DNA from: Carposina sasakii
Lineage: Eukaryota > Arthropoda > Insecta > Lepidoptera > Carposinidae
Direction: 5' to 3'
Length of the DNA stretch: 64,000 bases
Assembly (NCBI GenBank): GCA_014607495.2
Contig: CP053149.1
Coordinates: 17,124,120-17,188,119, forward strand
Position 1 is the stretch's first letter, and each line of letters begins with the position of its first letter. This document shows, piece after piece, positions 23,755 through 35,281 of the stretch. The notes beneath the pieces are model-generated. The model worked only from the letters and a program-made list of their open reading frames with translations, did not search any database and was not told the DNA's origin. The position numbers were made by a program, and so were the translations under genes.

Positions 23755-24623
23755 AATAATTTTTTTTGTTTGTTTTGTTTATCCCGAAGGAAAGGCAAGG
23801 GGAACTAAACTAAGCCCATACAGCCATTAAATTTTTTTTTGTTTAGTTTATCCCGAAGGAAAGGCAAGGGGGACTAAGCCCATACAGCCATTGTCTTTAG
23901 TAAATGATTTCTGAATTTATGATTGATGATAATAATGATGATGAATGGAAACGCCGGGAAAATCCTCAAGAACAAGTGTAAAGTGAGTCAAAATGAAAAA
24001 TTATTGCAGAAACAACTTACATGGGCCCATGAAGAGATCGTATTCCGGCTAAAGTTTTACTCAGCTTACCTGCGTATAAAACCATGCACACGCACTAAAT
24101 TCACATCACAAGTAATGAAAATATAACTCATCTACCAGAAAACATCACGCTTGTATGTGTCCTACAAGCCATTTACAAATAATTTTTGATTTACACCTGC
24201 ACCCTTCCAGCTTTTCCCGCCGAATCCTAAAAAAATATTTCTTTTTGTTTGGTTTATCCCGAAGGAAAGGCAAGGGGAACTAAGCCCTTACAGCCATTGT
24301 CTTTAGTAAATGATTTCTGAATTTATGATGGATGATAATGATGATTATGAATGGAAATGTCGGGAAAATCCTCAAGAACAACTGTTAAGTTAGTCAAAAT
24401 GAAAAATTATTGCAGAAGCAACTTACATGGGCCCATGAAGAGATCGTATTCCGGCTAAAGTTTTACTCAGCTTACCTGCCTATAAAACCATGCACACGCA
24501 TTAGATTCATAATATAGATTATATTATGAATCTTGTTGTACATGAATGAAATAAAATATTATTATTAATTGCTAGCGACCACTTATTGCATGTGACTTAT
24601 TAAGACATTAAATTGTGATTTTT

Positions 24624-25015
24624 AAAAATTTACGAGCCCCATAGTGGTAAACTGAAAGACTGCTTAGATATTAATAGATGCGCGAGCGAAGCGAGTGCGA
24701 TATTTTTTCCCACATTTTCCACGTAACTCACGTAAGTTGCCTATTCTTGAAAATACAAGCTCTGCCAAGAATATGACCATTGCTAAAATATGAAATAGGT
24801 TACAATCGGGTAGACATTACCAAGAATTTTTAGGAATTTATGATTCCCATGGTAGAAAAGGGAAATACTGCTTAGTTATGTAGTAAATGCGCGAGCGGAG
24901 CGAGCGCGAAATTTTTTCTTATATTTAATACGTTACTTACCCACGTAAGTTGCCTATCACTTCTTAAAAATTCAAGCTCTACCTAGAATTTGTGACCATT
25001 GCTATTAACAATATC
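24624..25015. repeat. Two diverged direct copies with GCGCGAGCGAAGCGAG
   Basis: Copy 1 (about 24624-24790) and copy 2 (about 24835-25015) share GCGCGAGCG[AG]AGCGAG, CACGTAAGTTGCCTAT, TCAAGCTCT and TGACCATTGCTA. They lie inside the foldback composite. Confidence 0.55.
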
Positions 25016-25194
25016 GCATAATTGAATCGAATCACATGTAACAGCAGCGCCAGTGCAATATTTTGTACATATAATAAAATTAAGCGCGGGGACACGGGGC
25101 CTGTAGCATTTGCTACTCTTGCTATATGGCTAATCCGGTACTGCGCGTACACCGCGCATCGGAACCCGCGCGCCCCGCATAGACCTATAAACTG

Positions 25195-25560
25195 ATACTA
25201 AAATCAAATCTAGAACTCACGTAAAAGTTCCAGCAGCTCACACAGATTTTTTTTAAAAGATTAAACGTGTTTTTATATACTTTGTGTATAGGTATTTTTT
25301 ACATTCAGGTGTGAGCTGCTGGAGCTTTTACGTGAGTTCTGAACTTGATTTTAGTATCAGGTTGCAGGTCTACTCCAGGTCTATGTAAAATAAAAGAGTT
25401 CTGGCTGTTGAGAAGAGATTTTTTTCGGAACGATTGAAAGGTTTGTGCATACTTTTTGTATTTTCTACATTCAGGTGTGAGCTGCTGGAACTATACGTGA
25501 GTTCTGGACTTGATTTTAGTATCAGGTTGCAAAGTTTTTCGGGGTAAAAATGCCAGAACT
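25195..25560. repeat. Inverted and direct repeat around GTGAGCTGCTGGA
   Basis: The segment AACTCACGTAAAAGTTCCAG at 25215 is inverted at 25305-25345 (GTGAGCTGCTGGAGCTTTTA). The second arm is then repeated directly at 25475-25535, including TTGATTTTAGTATCAGGTTG. It is probably a MITE plus a partial duplication. Confidence 0.55.
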
Positions 25561-27261
25561 ATTTATAAAAGGTATCAGGAACTGTAGAATTCACTAGAAT
25601 AGAACTCACATGCTAAGTTCAACGACATCTTTAAAAGAAATTAATTTGAAATAAAGTATCGTGCACCGGAAACGCAGACCACCTAGCAGTGGGACTGGAC
25701 ATCGCCTTTGGTATTATAAAAGCTGAGTTACAGGCAGCGAGAGGCAGTCTAAAGTTATCTCATAAACAGTGAACTAGTACCAAGGGACTTGTCTGTTTCT
25801 TGTACACGACAATAACTAATTCTAGTGTTCATTATTTCACCCACGTTGGTCGGGGAACCCAATTACGCCCAACATCATGGAGAACCAGGAGCCTACCGAC
25901 CTGATCTCGGAATCTGCCACCCTAGATCCGTCATATATATTATAGTCCTGTGTCTGACAAGAAAACATGATTCGCGAATGATTATCGCTTTTTTATCGCT
26001 CAACGGTGACTTTTACTCGTCTTCCCGGAACTCTAACGCAGTGATGCAATACCACGATACCCAACCACATGCAATATAATCACATCACAAGTAAACAAAA
26101 TATAACTTATCTACCAGAAAACATCACTACGTACAAATGCATGCCATTTCGCCGAATCTCTGTTTTTAATTTCTTTTTGTTTAGTTTTTTATCCCGAAGG
26201 AAAGTTCAAATTTGAATTCTGCAATTTATTTTGATATTGACTAATTTTACACTCGTTGTTGAGGATTTTCCCGACGTTTCCATTCATCATTATCATTATC
26301 ACATTATCATCCATCATAAATTCAGAAATCATTTACATAAGACAATGTATGGGCTTAGTTCCCCTTGCCTTTCCTTCGGGATCAGGAATTTGGTATATGT
26401 TCGCAGCTTAGTATAATCTAAGGATCAGTAAGAAGAGATACCAAATCCCTGGTAAGAGTATATAATTCTTTGACTATGAATCTATAATTAATCTATAATT
26501 AAAGCAAGAGAAACTATTTAGAACTTGCAAACGAGGCTATTGGCTGTATGGACATAGTTCCCCTTGCCTTTCCTTCGGGATAATAAATAAACCAACCAAA
26601 CAAAAAAAAAAACCGGATTCGGCGGGAAAAGCTGGAAGGGTGCAGGTGTAATCTTCTTGTGAAAATCAAAAATCATTTGTAAATGGCTTGCATGTGTCTG
26701 TAAAGTGATGTTTTCTGGTAAATAAGTTATATTTTGATTACTTGTGATGTGAATCTAGTGCGTGTGCATGGTTTTATACGCAGGTAAGCTGAGTAAAACT
26801 TTAGCCAGAATACGATCTCTTCATGGGCCCATGTAAGTTATTTCTGCAATAATTTTTCATTTTGACTAACTTTACACTTGTTCTTGAGGATTTTCCCGGC
26901 GTTTCCATTCATCATCATTATTATCATCCATCATAAATTCAGAAATCATTTACTAACGACAATGGCTGTATGGGCTTAGTTCCCCTTGCCTTTCCTTCGG
27001 GATAAACTAAACAAAAAAAAAAAAAACCTAAATTTTCGTATTTGCGAATTTATTGGGTTTTTGTTGCTGTAATAATCAGTAGGTAAATTGTTGTGTATTA
27101 TTAGGTTTTGACATAACATTTAGTGAGGAAAATGTGTCACTACTGTTTTAATTTAGTTTCGCTATTTGGTGGATGTTTTACATAGGTTTCCTATTTTCAT
27201 TGGGGTTAGGTTTTACCGTACAACACCAGTAGGTCTACTAGGAGATCTATTATTGTGTGTA

Positions 27262-30200
27262 ATGGGAGATAGGGATTGGAGACCCTTTGTTTATGGCGGC
27301 TTAGCGTCAATTGTCGCCGAATTCGGTAAGAAAACTTCAATGTTTATCTAACCTTCCATTAAATTATTATTGTACAGTACTTGTCGGCACTCATATTCTA
27401 TTATCTCGTGTATTCTTTGTTAGGTACTTTCCCCATAGACACTACAAAGACTCGACTGCAGATCCAGGGTCAGACGATAGACTCCCGACATGTGGAGCTC
27501 CGGTACACTGGTATGATAGACTGCTTTGTGAAAACTTCACGGCAAGAAGGAATCAAAGCATTGTATTGTGGGTATGTGTTCACTTTGTAGTAATAAGAGC
27601 AATTTACTGCATGTGTGTTAATAGTATTTATATTTAATTAATAGTAATATTAGGTTAGGAAAGATCTAGAGGGGCCTATGTGTCACGAGGACACACTGAA
27701 TAACTGAGGCAGGTTAATTAAAATAATTTAATATTAAGCATACCTTTGTAAAATTCAGCAATAAAGGCTTTGAAATTGAATATTAGGTACTAGAACATAA
27801 AATAAACTCCTATGTAAAGTATTCATCTTCCAGAAATATACCTATATATATATATATATCTCATTTTCTTGTTGTATTTTCAGGATACGGCCAGCAGTTC
27901 TCCGTCAAGCCACATATGGCACTATAAAGTTTGGGACATACTATTCTCTTAAGAAGCACCTGGGGAAATATAGGGCTGATGGTGGGACCAAGGAACATAT
28001 CCCAACCAACACATTTTGTGCAGCCTTTGCGGGTGGACTGTCCAGTGCCATTGCCAACCCTACTGATGTGCTCAAAGTTCGGATGCAGGTAAAAAAATTG
28101 TGGATGTAGTATTTATTTATGTGTGTTTGATGTATTTCAAGTTTTGGGAAGTGACTACTAGAAAATTTCAATTTTGCTTTGCCGAGTTCCAACCTGGTTA
28201 TACATATAAACCTTCCTCTCGGTTCAGGGTATGCCGATAAATGATAAGACTTGGTAAATGATGACTTGGTTATATTAGAGAAAACAGAAATTATAAGAGA
28301 AACTAATATTAATATAGAGTATGTAAGTAATGACTTGGTGTATCGATGGTTGCGAACTGATTTGCGTAATACAATTGTCTGGTGCAGTGTCTGATGAGGT
28401 TAGTAAAAAGCTGATGTCGGCAAAATAATGTCCCGGGCGAGGGAATGGGGGATATAATGGTTTAATGAGTAGGTATGATCTACAAGATGAATAAACAATT
28501 TGCTTAAAAGTAATGAAAGATAGGGTTATAATTGATATGAATTTTAACTTTATTCAACGAAACATGAAACACTGAATGCAGCACCGGCGAAGTGTTTCAA
28601 TTTTGTTTAGATAATCGTACATTTCTCATGGGATGCTCATTGATTTCCCTCATAGTACCTACACTGATTGTAGTAACACTCTCACTACACTGAGCACTTA
28701 TATTTGCACGAGGGGCGGGCGGCGGCAGAGGGCCAGCCCGCACCGCGCCCGCCGCCGCCACCGCTACCGCCGCACGCTGCCGGGACACAAACAACGGTAC
28801 GCCAACGAACACTATCGCGGACATGACGTATATAGCCGTATAATGGTGTATATCGTGATATGACACCTTTTCCAAAAGTGGCTCACTTGTTTTCATGGTT
28901 TCTATCTGTCGCTTTATGTTTTGTAACTCAATATTATTATCGTTAGTTAAGTTATCAGAAGTATTGGTATGACTAGAATCATCGGGTAGGGAGATGTTGG
29001 AGATGTTTATGATTTGATTAATGGGTGAGATTTCTAAATCAGGTAGTAAATCTGGCGAGTCTTATCATTTATCGGGATACCCCGAACACTCTCAAATAAC
29101 TACATCTATAAAAAGGCCGCATCAAAATCTGTTGCGTACTTTTTTAAAGATCTAAGCATACATAGGGACAGACAGACAGCTGTATGACTTTATTTTATAA
29201 TATGTGGTGATATTGCATTAAATTGTCTGTGATGGCTTATCTCTGGTTATATGTATCTGTGGTGCTAACTGTGTGACACGAGGGCGCGCGAGGGCTGTGT
29301 GGTGTGAGTGTCGGAGGGAGAATAGAATAGAATAGAATATGTGTGTGGTGTTAGTGTCGGAGGGAGAGTGGGAGAGTGTGATCATGTGCGCTCCTCGCAG
29401 ACGGGCTCGGAGCGCGGCGGGCTGGCGCGTGGGCTGTGTGGTGTGAGTGTCGGAGGGAGAGTGGGGGAGTGTGATCACGTGCGCTCCTCGCAGACGGGCT
29501 CGGAGCGCGGCGGGTTGGCGCGTGGGCTGTGTGGTGTGAGTGTCGGAGGGAGAGTGGGGGAGTGTGATCACGTGCGCTCCTCGCAGACGGGCTCGGAGCG
29601 CGGCGGGTTGGCGCGTGGGCTGTGTGGTGTGAGTGTCGGAGGGAGAGTGGGGGAGTGTGATCACGTGCGCTCCTCGCAGACGGGCTCGGAGCGCGGCGGG
29701 TTGGCGCGCGGGCTGTGTGGTGTGAGTGTCGGAGGGAGAGTGGGGGAGTGTGATCACGTGCGCTCCTTCAGACGGGCTCGGAGCGCGGCGGGCTGGCGCG
29801 CGGGCTGTGTGGTGTGAGTGTCGGAGGGAGAGTGGGGGAGTGTGATCACGTGCGCTCCTCGCAGACGGGCTCGGAGCGCGGCGGGTTGGCGCGCGGGCTG
29901 TGTGGTGTGAGTGTCGGAGGGAGAGTGGGGGAGTGTGATCACGTGCGCTCCTCGCAGACGGGCTCGGAGCGCGGCGGGTTGGCGCGCGGGCTGTGTGGTG
30001 TGAGTGTCGGAGGGAGAGTGGGGGAGTGTGATCACGTGCGCTCCTCGCAGACGGGCTCGGAGCGCGGCGGGTTGGCGCGCGGGCTGGCGCGCGTGTGGCG
30101 GCGCGAGGGCGCGCGCGGGCTGTGGCGCGGCGCGTGTCCGACGTCGCAGCGCGCGGCGGTGATCGCGGGCGCCGAGCTGCCGCTGTACGACGCGACGAAG

Positions 30201-32140
30201 CGCCGCCTGCTGCGCCGCCTGGGGGACGCGCCCACCAACCACCTCGCCAGCAGCCTCGTGGCCAGCCTGGGCAGCGCCGTGGCCAGCACGCCGCTCGACG
30301 TCGTCAGGGTGAGCCGCGTTTTACTTTTGTTATACTATCTTATCTTCCTTTTCTGTTTCCGTTTATTATCTGAATATTTTCAATGTTTCAATATACACCA
30401 TTGAAAATCCATCGAAGTAATAACTTATATAGCGTCGTACCTAGTACCTATAGTATAATCTTCGACACAACAATACACTTTCTGTTCCTCTTGCATCGAC
30501 GAAATATCGTCAGAATACATTCCTTTTGCGAGCGGGTAATAACTTCAATGAACTTTGTAAAGGCGTAGAGCTTGATCTCTTCAATACCAGTTTTAACATA
30601 ACGAGGCGTGTGCTTAGTGAAAAATTTTTCCGTCAATAAGTAAGTAGGTACCTAGATTTTATCTAGTACCTAAATTGTTTTTTTTTAATGTTTGTTATTG
30701 ATAAGCTTGTTAGGTTTTGTGAAACTCTGATGAAAATTGTGTGTGCATTAGTACCTGATTAGCTCTCATAATGCTTCTATAAGTGTGGACCTGTTATTGG
30801 CTTTATGTATCTACAACTTTAACTATAATTATAAATAGCTGTTGGTCTTCCTGAAATTATAAAATAAAATAAAAATAAAATAAATAAGTCAATTATAAAA
30901 TATTAATAAGAAAATGAAGAAAAAAATCGCCCGAGTGAGATTTGAACTCACGACCTCTTCCATTCCGTGCATCGCTCTAACCAACTGAGCTATCGGTGTA
31001 ACCAATAATATAACCAAGTCATCATTTACCAAGTGTTATCATTTATCGGGAGACCACGAACAATCGGGTCACTTAACTCGGATGACGAATTTTACCATCT
31101 CTTTTTATAATTTCAGACAAGACTAATGAATCAAAGAAAATTAAAGGATCACATAGCGCAACCAAATGAGAAGATATACAAAGGAACAGTGGATTGTTTT
31201 GTGCAGGTAAATTATTAATAAATCCTCTTATTTATAATTGGTGTGTATGGGGTCCCATATTAGATGTCACGGGACCCAAGCCATCCTCACCTGCTCGCGG
31301 TGCATCCTGCACAATAACAAACGAGGCTCTGATCACCCGCCAACACCCATTGGAACCGGCATCGCGGGTTACGGTCCAACCCCCCTTCCCGTGAGTAGGA
31401 GTGTAGCAAGGCCTCAAGTGCCCGGCGGCTCCGGTGGCGATATTGGCGTGTCCGACAGGCGCCGGTCAAGTGCCGGAGTCAGGGGTGCTAAGAATCCCCG
31501 GGCGGGTTTCTACTGTCGTGCGACTAACGCTAGAAATACGATACGGACGACCTAGACCAAGGTCGCAGGTGTAGGTTGGATGCAGGCCGCGTCCGATCGG
31601 TCGGAATGGAGGCTGTTGGGGGAGGCCTATGTTCAGCAGTGGGCTTCTCAAATAATTATGTTATTCCGTGCTGATGCGGGGTTTCACTAGAATACATCAG
31701 CTGTATCTCCTTACGTGTATGTGCAGAACATAGATAATAGACGACTGATTGGCATAGTCGGTAGTGAAGTGACTCGCCAGCCGTTCTGACTCTTTGAATC
31801 CCTGTAGGTACAAACATTAATATGGTAAATACCGATGTTTGTTTCCGAGTCACGGGTACCGTTTGTATACCGTTTAGGAACTGCAATATAAGACCTTAGG
31901 AATCGTATTGTGGGCCTAAGGGCGCGTGTGTATGTACCTGCAACACAAGATGGCAAGAGAGACCGTAGGGGTCGTAGTGTGGGCCTGAGCGAAGGTGTAT
32001 GTGTATGTGTCGTATGGCAGACGGTGCGCAGTGAGGGGGCCCGCGCGTTGTACAAGGGGTTCGTACCGACGTGGTTGCGCATGGGGCCCTGGAACGTCAT
32101 CTTCTTCGTCACCTACGAGCGCCTCAAGGTGCTCTACTAG
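27262..32140 (+). CDS. Bmcp: Mitochondrial carrier, UCP5/BMCP type (SLC25 family)
   Basis: Six exons: 27262-27325, 27424-27571, 27884-28088, 30051-30308, 31117-31206 and 32021-32140. They join in frame at GT-AG sites and give 294 residues ending in TAG, the usual length for the family. All three carrier signatures are present: [10 protein letters not shown] (Pro about 25), [10 protein letters not shown] (about 130) and PLDVVRTRLMNQ (about 220), each closing the first helix of a repeat. The segments after them ([60 protein letters not shown]) are the matching family blocks. Such proteins sit in the inner mitochondrial membrane. UCP5 homologues exchange inorganic anions and dicarboxylates and have been linked to mild uncoupling. 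Exon 4 and exon 6 are strikingly GC-rich. Intron 3 holds an env-like remnant and the 93-bp splice-junction repeats. A GTGAGC donor 4 nt after the stop predicts a 3' UTR intron ending at 32800. Confidence 0.93.
28226..29090 (-). mobile_element. Env-bearing LTR retroelement remnant (insect errantivirus-like)
   Basis: On the minus strand a frame runs from about 29060 to 28597 without interruption. It contains an Asn-rich ectodomain-like part, then a single hydrophobic membrane segment (from about 28850 down to 28800) and a Pro/Ala-rich tail. This layout is that of the C-terminal end of an insect retrovirus-like Env protein. Downstream of it lie AATAAA-type sequence and a stretch reaching 28226. 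Its end segment (GATAAATGATAAGAC) recurs inverted at 29060 and again, in part, at 30997-31062. No gag or pol is present, so this is a dead fragment in intron 3 of the carrier gene. The identification of Env is an inference from layout. Confidence 0.45.
29344..30050 (+). repeat. 93-bp satellite that copies the intron 3/exon 4 splice junction
   Basis: Eight copies lie in a row. The exon-like parts begin at 29401, 29494, 29587, 29680, 29772, 29865, 29958 and finally 30051, which is the real exon 4. Spacing is 93 bp throughout except one 92-bp unit. Each unit is 57 bp of intron end (finishing CTCCTCGCAG) plus the first 36 bp of exon 4 (ACGGGCTCGGAGCGCGGCGG and onward). Every unit therefore has a usable AG acceptor, and most also have a GTGAGT donor 42 nt further on. 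A partial upstream copy lies at about 29290-29320, next to an AATAGAATAG run. The near identity of the copies points to recent amplification. Confidence 0.93.
30895..31115 (-). mobile_element. tRNA-headed SINE, family B, with a 66-bp insertion
   Basis: The minus strand reads a tRNA-like head (TAGCTCAGTTGGTTAGAGCG as box A region, GAGTTCAAATCTCAC as a decayed box B) like the copy at 10333-10462. After the head the sequence is interrupted by 66 bp at 30997-31062 and then resumes with GGGTCACTTAACTCGGATGA. It lies in intron 4 of the carrier gene. Confidence 0.7.
30997..31062. mobile_element. 66-bp TG...CA insertion with 5-bp target duplication
   Basis: The insert begins TGTAACC and ends CGAACA, and ATCGG stands on both sides (30992-30996 and 31063-31067). 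TG...CA ends and a 5-bp duplication are features of an LTR insertion. The core (AACCAAGTCATCATTTACCA) is shared with the retroelement remnant near 28230-28275. It could be a very short solo LTR or an internally deleted one. Confidence 0.6.
31230..31655 (+). mobile_element. LINE 3' end, RTE-like
   Basis: The plus strand ends with a frame reading [17 protein letters not shown] and GEAYVQQW, the C-terminal signature of insect RTE-type retrotransposon proteins. It then ends in AGGCCTATGTTCAGCAGTGG. The upstream part is frame-broken. It lies in intron 5 of the carrier gene. Confidence 0.7.
31660..31770 (-). mobile_element. Short interspersed repeat with GATGCAGCTGATGTATTCTA motif
   Basis: On the minus strand this contains GCAGCTGATGTATTCTAGTG-like sequence followed by CCCCGCATCAGCACGG. 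The same repeat in plus orientation is found at 39655-39800, 59255-59410 and 61365-61510, always in introns. Confidence 0.6.
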
Positions 32141-33330
32141 TCAGGTGAGCGCCACACCACATACAAACCCGAACATTTATTTCTAGAAGCTGTTTTTCGC
32201 AAAATTACTACTTTTTACATGCGAGATAGTTGATTCATGTATATTTACTCGTATTTGCACGGTACTGGTAACTGGTACTTAATAACATTTATAGGTATAC
32301 AGGGTGTAACAGAAAGGGTGTGTTAAGCGAAAAGCTATGTTAATAGCCCACTATAGAGAACCTACTTCCAAAATTTCAGACTCAAATTCACATTTTTATT
32401 TTGCCAGATAGTATGAAGAATTCCGAAACAACCGAGGAATGTCTATACAATCTTGTAAAATAAAAATGTGATTTCGAGTCTCAAATTTTGGAAAGAGGAT
32501 CTCTATAGTGGGCTATTTACGTAGCTTTTCGCTTAACATACTCTTTCTGTTACACCGTGTATACTTACACAAATACAAAAATGAAATCAAAGTAAAATTA
32601 TTATCGTAATCACATTTTAAAATACAAACTCGCTGACAGTAAGTACTTGAATACATAGTTATAAAAAAAATTTGACCATAGTAGTTTTAATTAATTGAAT
32701 GCAACTCGCTAGTGTGACGGGTATAATTAATTAATTAAATTAATGATTAAACTGCGGCTACTAAAATAGTTGATTTGATGTATAATTGTTGCCTCCACAG
32801 ACCTGCATATTGCGCCGCTCAACCGAGCTTCTAGTTCATAAATCTAGAGTAATGTAAAATAGTCATTTACGATTGACTGCACTGTAAGTGTATCTGATAT
32901 CTACCTAATATTATATTGGTTTTAGTACAGTAGAATTAACCGAGTCCACACTTTATGGTATTCTGTTCTGTAGATACTATGTAATTTCGTAACTTTTAAA
33001 TTCGTAAACATAGATATTTGTGATTAAGTTGACATGTTGACCGGAATCTAAGTCTAACACTGTATCTATGGAATGTTTAAATTTTATTTCTATTTCGCAA
33101 AACTACGGATTCCTATAAAAAGAAACTTATAAAAATCCGCACACTTAAAATAGTTAAAGAGGGCGCAAAACATTATAACTATGTGCTAAGTACATTGATT
33201 GTGTTTTACTAAAGTAGTGGTACGCTATGATTGCTCGAGTTTTTATGGTACTTTGCGAAAAAAAATTGTCAAAATTATATAAACTCTAATGCCAATGTTA
33301 ACGAATAAACGGCCATCACAGCGTGTCGCT
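32141..33330 (+). other. 3' UTR of the carrier gene with a predicted intron
   Basis: Four bases after the stop codon is a GTGAGC donor (32145), and CCTCCACAG ends at 32800. The spliced 3' UTR would then run to an AATAAA at 33304-33309. The stop is too close to the junction for junction-dependent decay. The intron contains a MITE (32298-32561). Confidence 0.5.
32298..32561. mobile_element. MITE family 3, copy 1
   Basis: A 264-bp palindromic element. TACAGGGTGTAACAGAAAGG on the left matches the reverse complement of the right end (TACACGGTGTAACAGAAAGA). The inner arms contain AGCGAAAAGCTATGTTAATA and AGCCCACTATAGAGA. Its relatives are 13801-14090 and 63184-63447. Confidence 0.8.
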
Positions 33331-33467
33331 ACTCTAGCTGCCTGCCTGTCTGTAGACATTACAGTTTGAAAATATGAGTCAAGTAAGTACAGTAAATATT
33401 ATGCACTTATGTTTGACCTCTAAGTTCTAACTCATCTGATAACAGCTGACGAATCATTATTTATTTA

Positions 33468-33778
33468 TACAGGGTGTCTTTTCGTTGCCACCCTTAACGA
33501 AGGGTACATTCTCTATACATCAAATCCGGTGAAATTTATAGTGTCCAGTGTTTGTGTTAATATTTTCATACGGATGTTAATTATTTTTCGTGAAAAAAAT
33601 CTTGTTACACGCGTCTATGTATATTTATGCAAAAAAGGCAGTCTATTTACTCAACTTTAGACCCTAATATCTTGGTAACCAGACACTTCCCGGGTATGCT
33701 TCCATGGAGAAAAATGATCGTGATTATGAGGAGATTCCGTAGTATTCGGGAACGTTGACGATTAAAAAACATCCTGTA
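33468..33778. mobile_element. MITE family 7, copy 1
   Basis: It starts TACAGGGTGTCTTTTCGTTG and ends ACATCCTGTA. Internal blocks CTTAACGAAGGGTACATTCT, AACCAGACACTTCCCGGGTA and GAGGAGATTCCGTAG are shared with 54342-54718. Confidence 0.75.
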
Positions 33779-35281
33779 TTTAATGTGTAATTTATAAGTA
33801 AAACTTTATATCTATTAATTATTTACTTATGTAAGTATACTATTCGAAGTCAAACATCGAAGATGTCTTTATAAACTGTATCGAAAAGAACACGTTCTAT
33901 AAAATACAAATCGCTTGAAAGCTGTGTTTTTCTGGATCTGAGTTTAGATTTTTTTTATCTGTTGTGCATATATCTTATTATGCATGTGTTATCATTAAAT
34001 CATTCTGACGTATAGTGCGAGTAGGACAACACGACCCGCTAGTAATAAATTATAACTGAGAGATACCTACATGTAGAAATAGTTTTGTATCGCTGTATGG
34101 TAGTGAGAAAAAAAAAACTTGACGCAACCATTTCGGCTGGTGTTAACATTATTTAGAAAGAGTAAGTAGCCTAACATTATGTTTTTGATCAGTTTTCAAG
34201 TTTATAAAATAAGCATTTATTTTATTTGAGATTTAGGTGCTTACACAAAATTAAATTATTTTGAATAATAATATATTCATTAGCTTACCTGTTATAGAAT
34301 AAAGGATACAATTTATGTGTGTGTATATTTGCTTAGTATTTCAAGACTAAGTAACATAACAAAGGACATTTCACAGAGATTTCTTAAGGGTGGCATTTTG
34401 ATACGTTCCTATGTTATTTATGCATTTACAATCAGTAATGCCATAGATTAATAATTAATTAATAATAATAATTTGTGGGTGATGTTGTATATCTTTATAC
34501 CTATTCTTCATCTTTAAATATAAAGTTTGATTTATGCATTTATGTATTTTATAATCGCATTACAACGGAGGTATCTGAACTATTAGACTGAACGGTTTCA
34601 TGGAGTAAATACCTGTGATATGCCAGAAACAAGCGTCTTACCGTCATCGTTGTAAATTGTAATGCATGTATGTAGTTAGGTCTAATAATTAATTAATTAA
34701 TTACAACACTAATATTATTGTACGCACTATATGAGGGATATAGTCCGAGATACTATGATACAATATATCATGCTCTTGATAGCTATAGTACTGGATGCGA
34801 TAGCAATAGATAAGCACAAAAATGTAACAGAGTGGAAGAAGAAATATCACCACATGCTAATTTACATATGCACATAGCAAATTCTTTGCTAAAATAGTGT
34901 AGTACTTCAGTGCACAAGTTTTGGACGACATGTTCTCTTTTAAGATAAAACATACGAACAGCGTTGATCACTGTGAATTTTTGTAGATTTTATGTACAGT
35001 CGTAGTTTTTAGTGTGACTCTTATAAACAAAGATATTTTGAATGCCTCTCTAGGTTTAAGACTTTATTGTAGATTCTATAACACTAAACACAAATTGTGT
35101 AAACACATGAGCGTGATCCGTTATTGTAGGAATAAACCATACGATCTCACCCTGTGATAACTGTAATGCGACACAGGAGCTTTTAATGATAACATACTAA
35201 TATTTGGGCACATAAAAGTGACGCGTTGTTGCTACCACCATCATAGAATAAAAATATACTGCACTGTGGGTGGGTTTTACA
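33779..35281. other. Intergenic DNA, no gene seen
   Basis: AT-rich sequence between the carrier gene and the repeat cluster at 35282. A few AATAAA-type signals occur, but no frame or splice pattern convincing enough to call. Confidence 0.3.

Larger units (their letters stand above)
23755..27030. mobile_element. Foldback composite with TTATCCCGAAGGAAAGGCAA arms
   Basis: The left arm, 23770-24236, is repeated in reverse complement at about 26617-27015, including the outer TTTATCCCGAAGGAAAGGCA, the middle TTACATGGGCCCATGAAGAG and the inner CACCCTTCCAGCTTTTCCCG. A second direct, shortened copy of the arm lies at 24240-24520. Fragments occur at 26070-26180 (plus) and 26225-26395 (minus). The 2-kb interior holds other repeats and no supported gene. 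It resembles a foldback element that has been re-invaded by its own copies. Confidence 0.7.

Noticed and set aside
29218..30242. Long open frames on both strands across the 93-bp repeats (up to 196 codons)
   Set aside because: They arise because the unit is 31 codons long and lacks stops. The minus-strand frames have no gene features, and the plus frame is intron plus copied exon starts.
31230..31560. Overlapping frames of 60-105 codons in intron 5 of the carrier gene
   Set aside because: They belong to a broken LINE 3' end and overlap on both strands.
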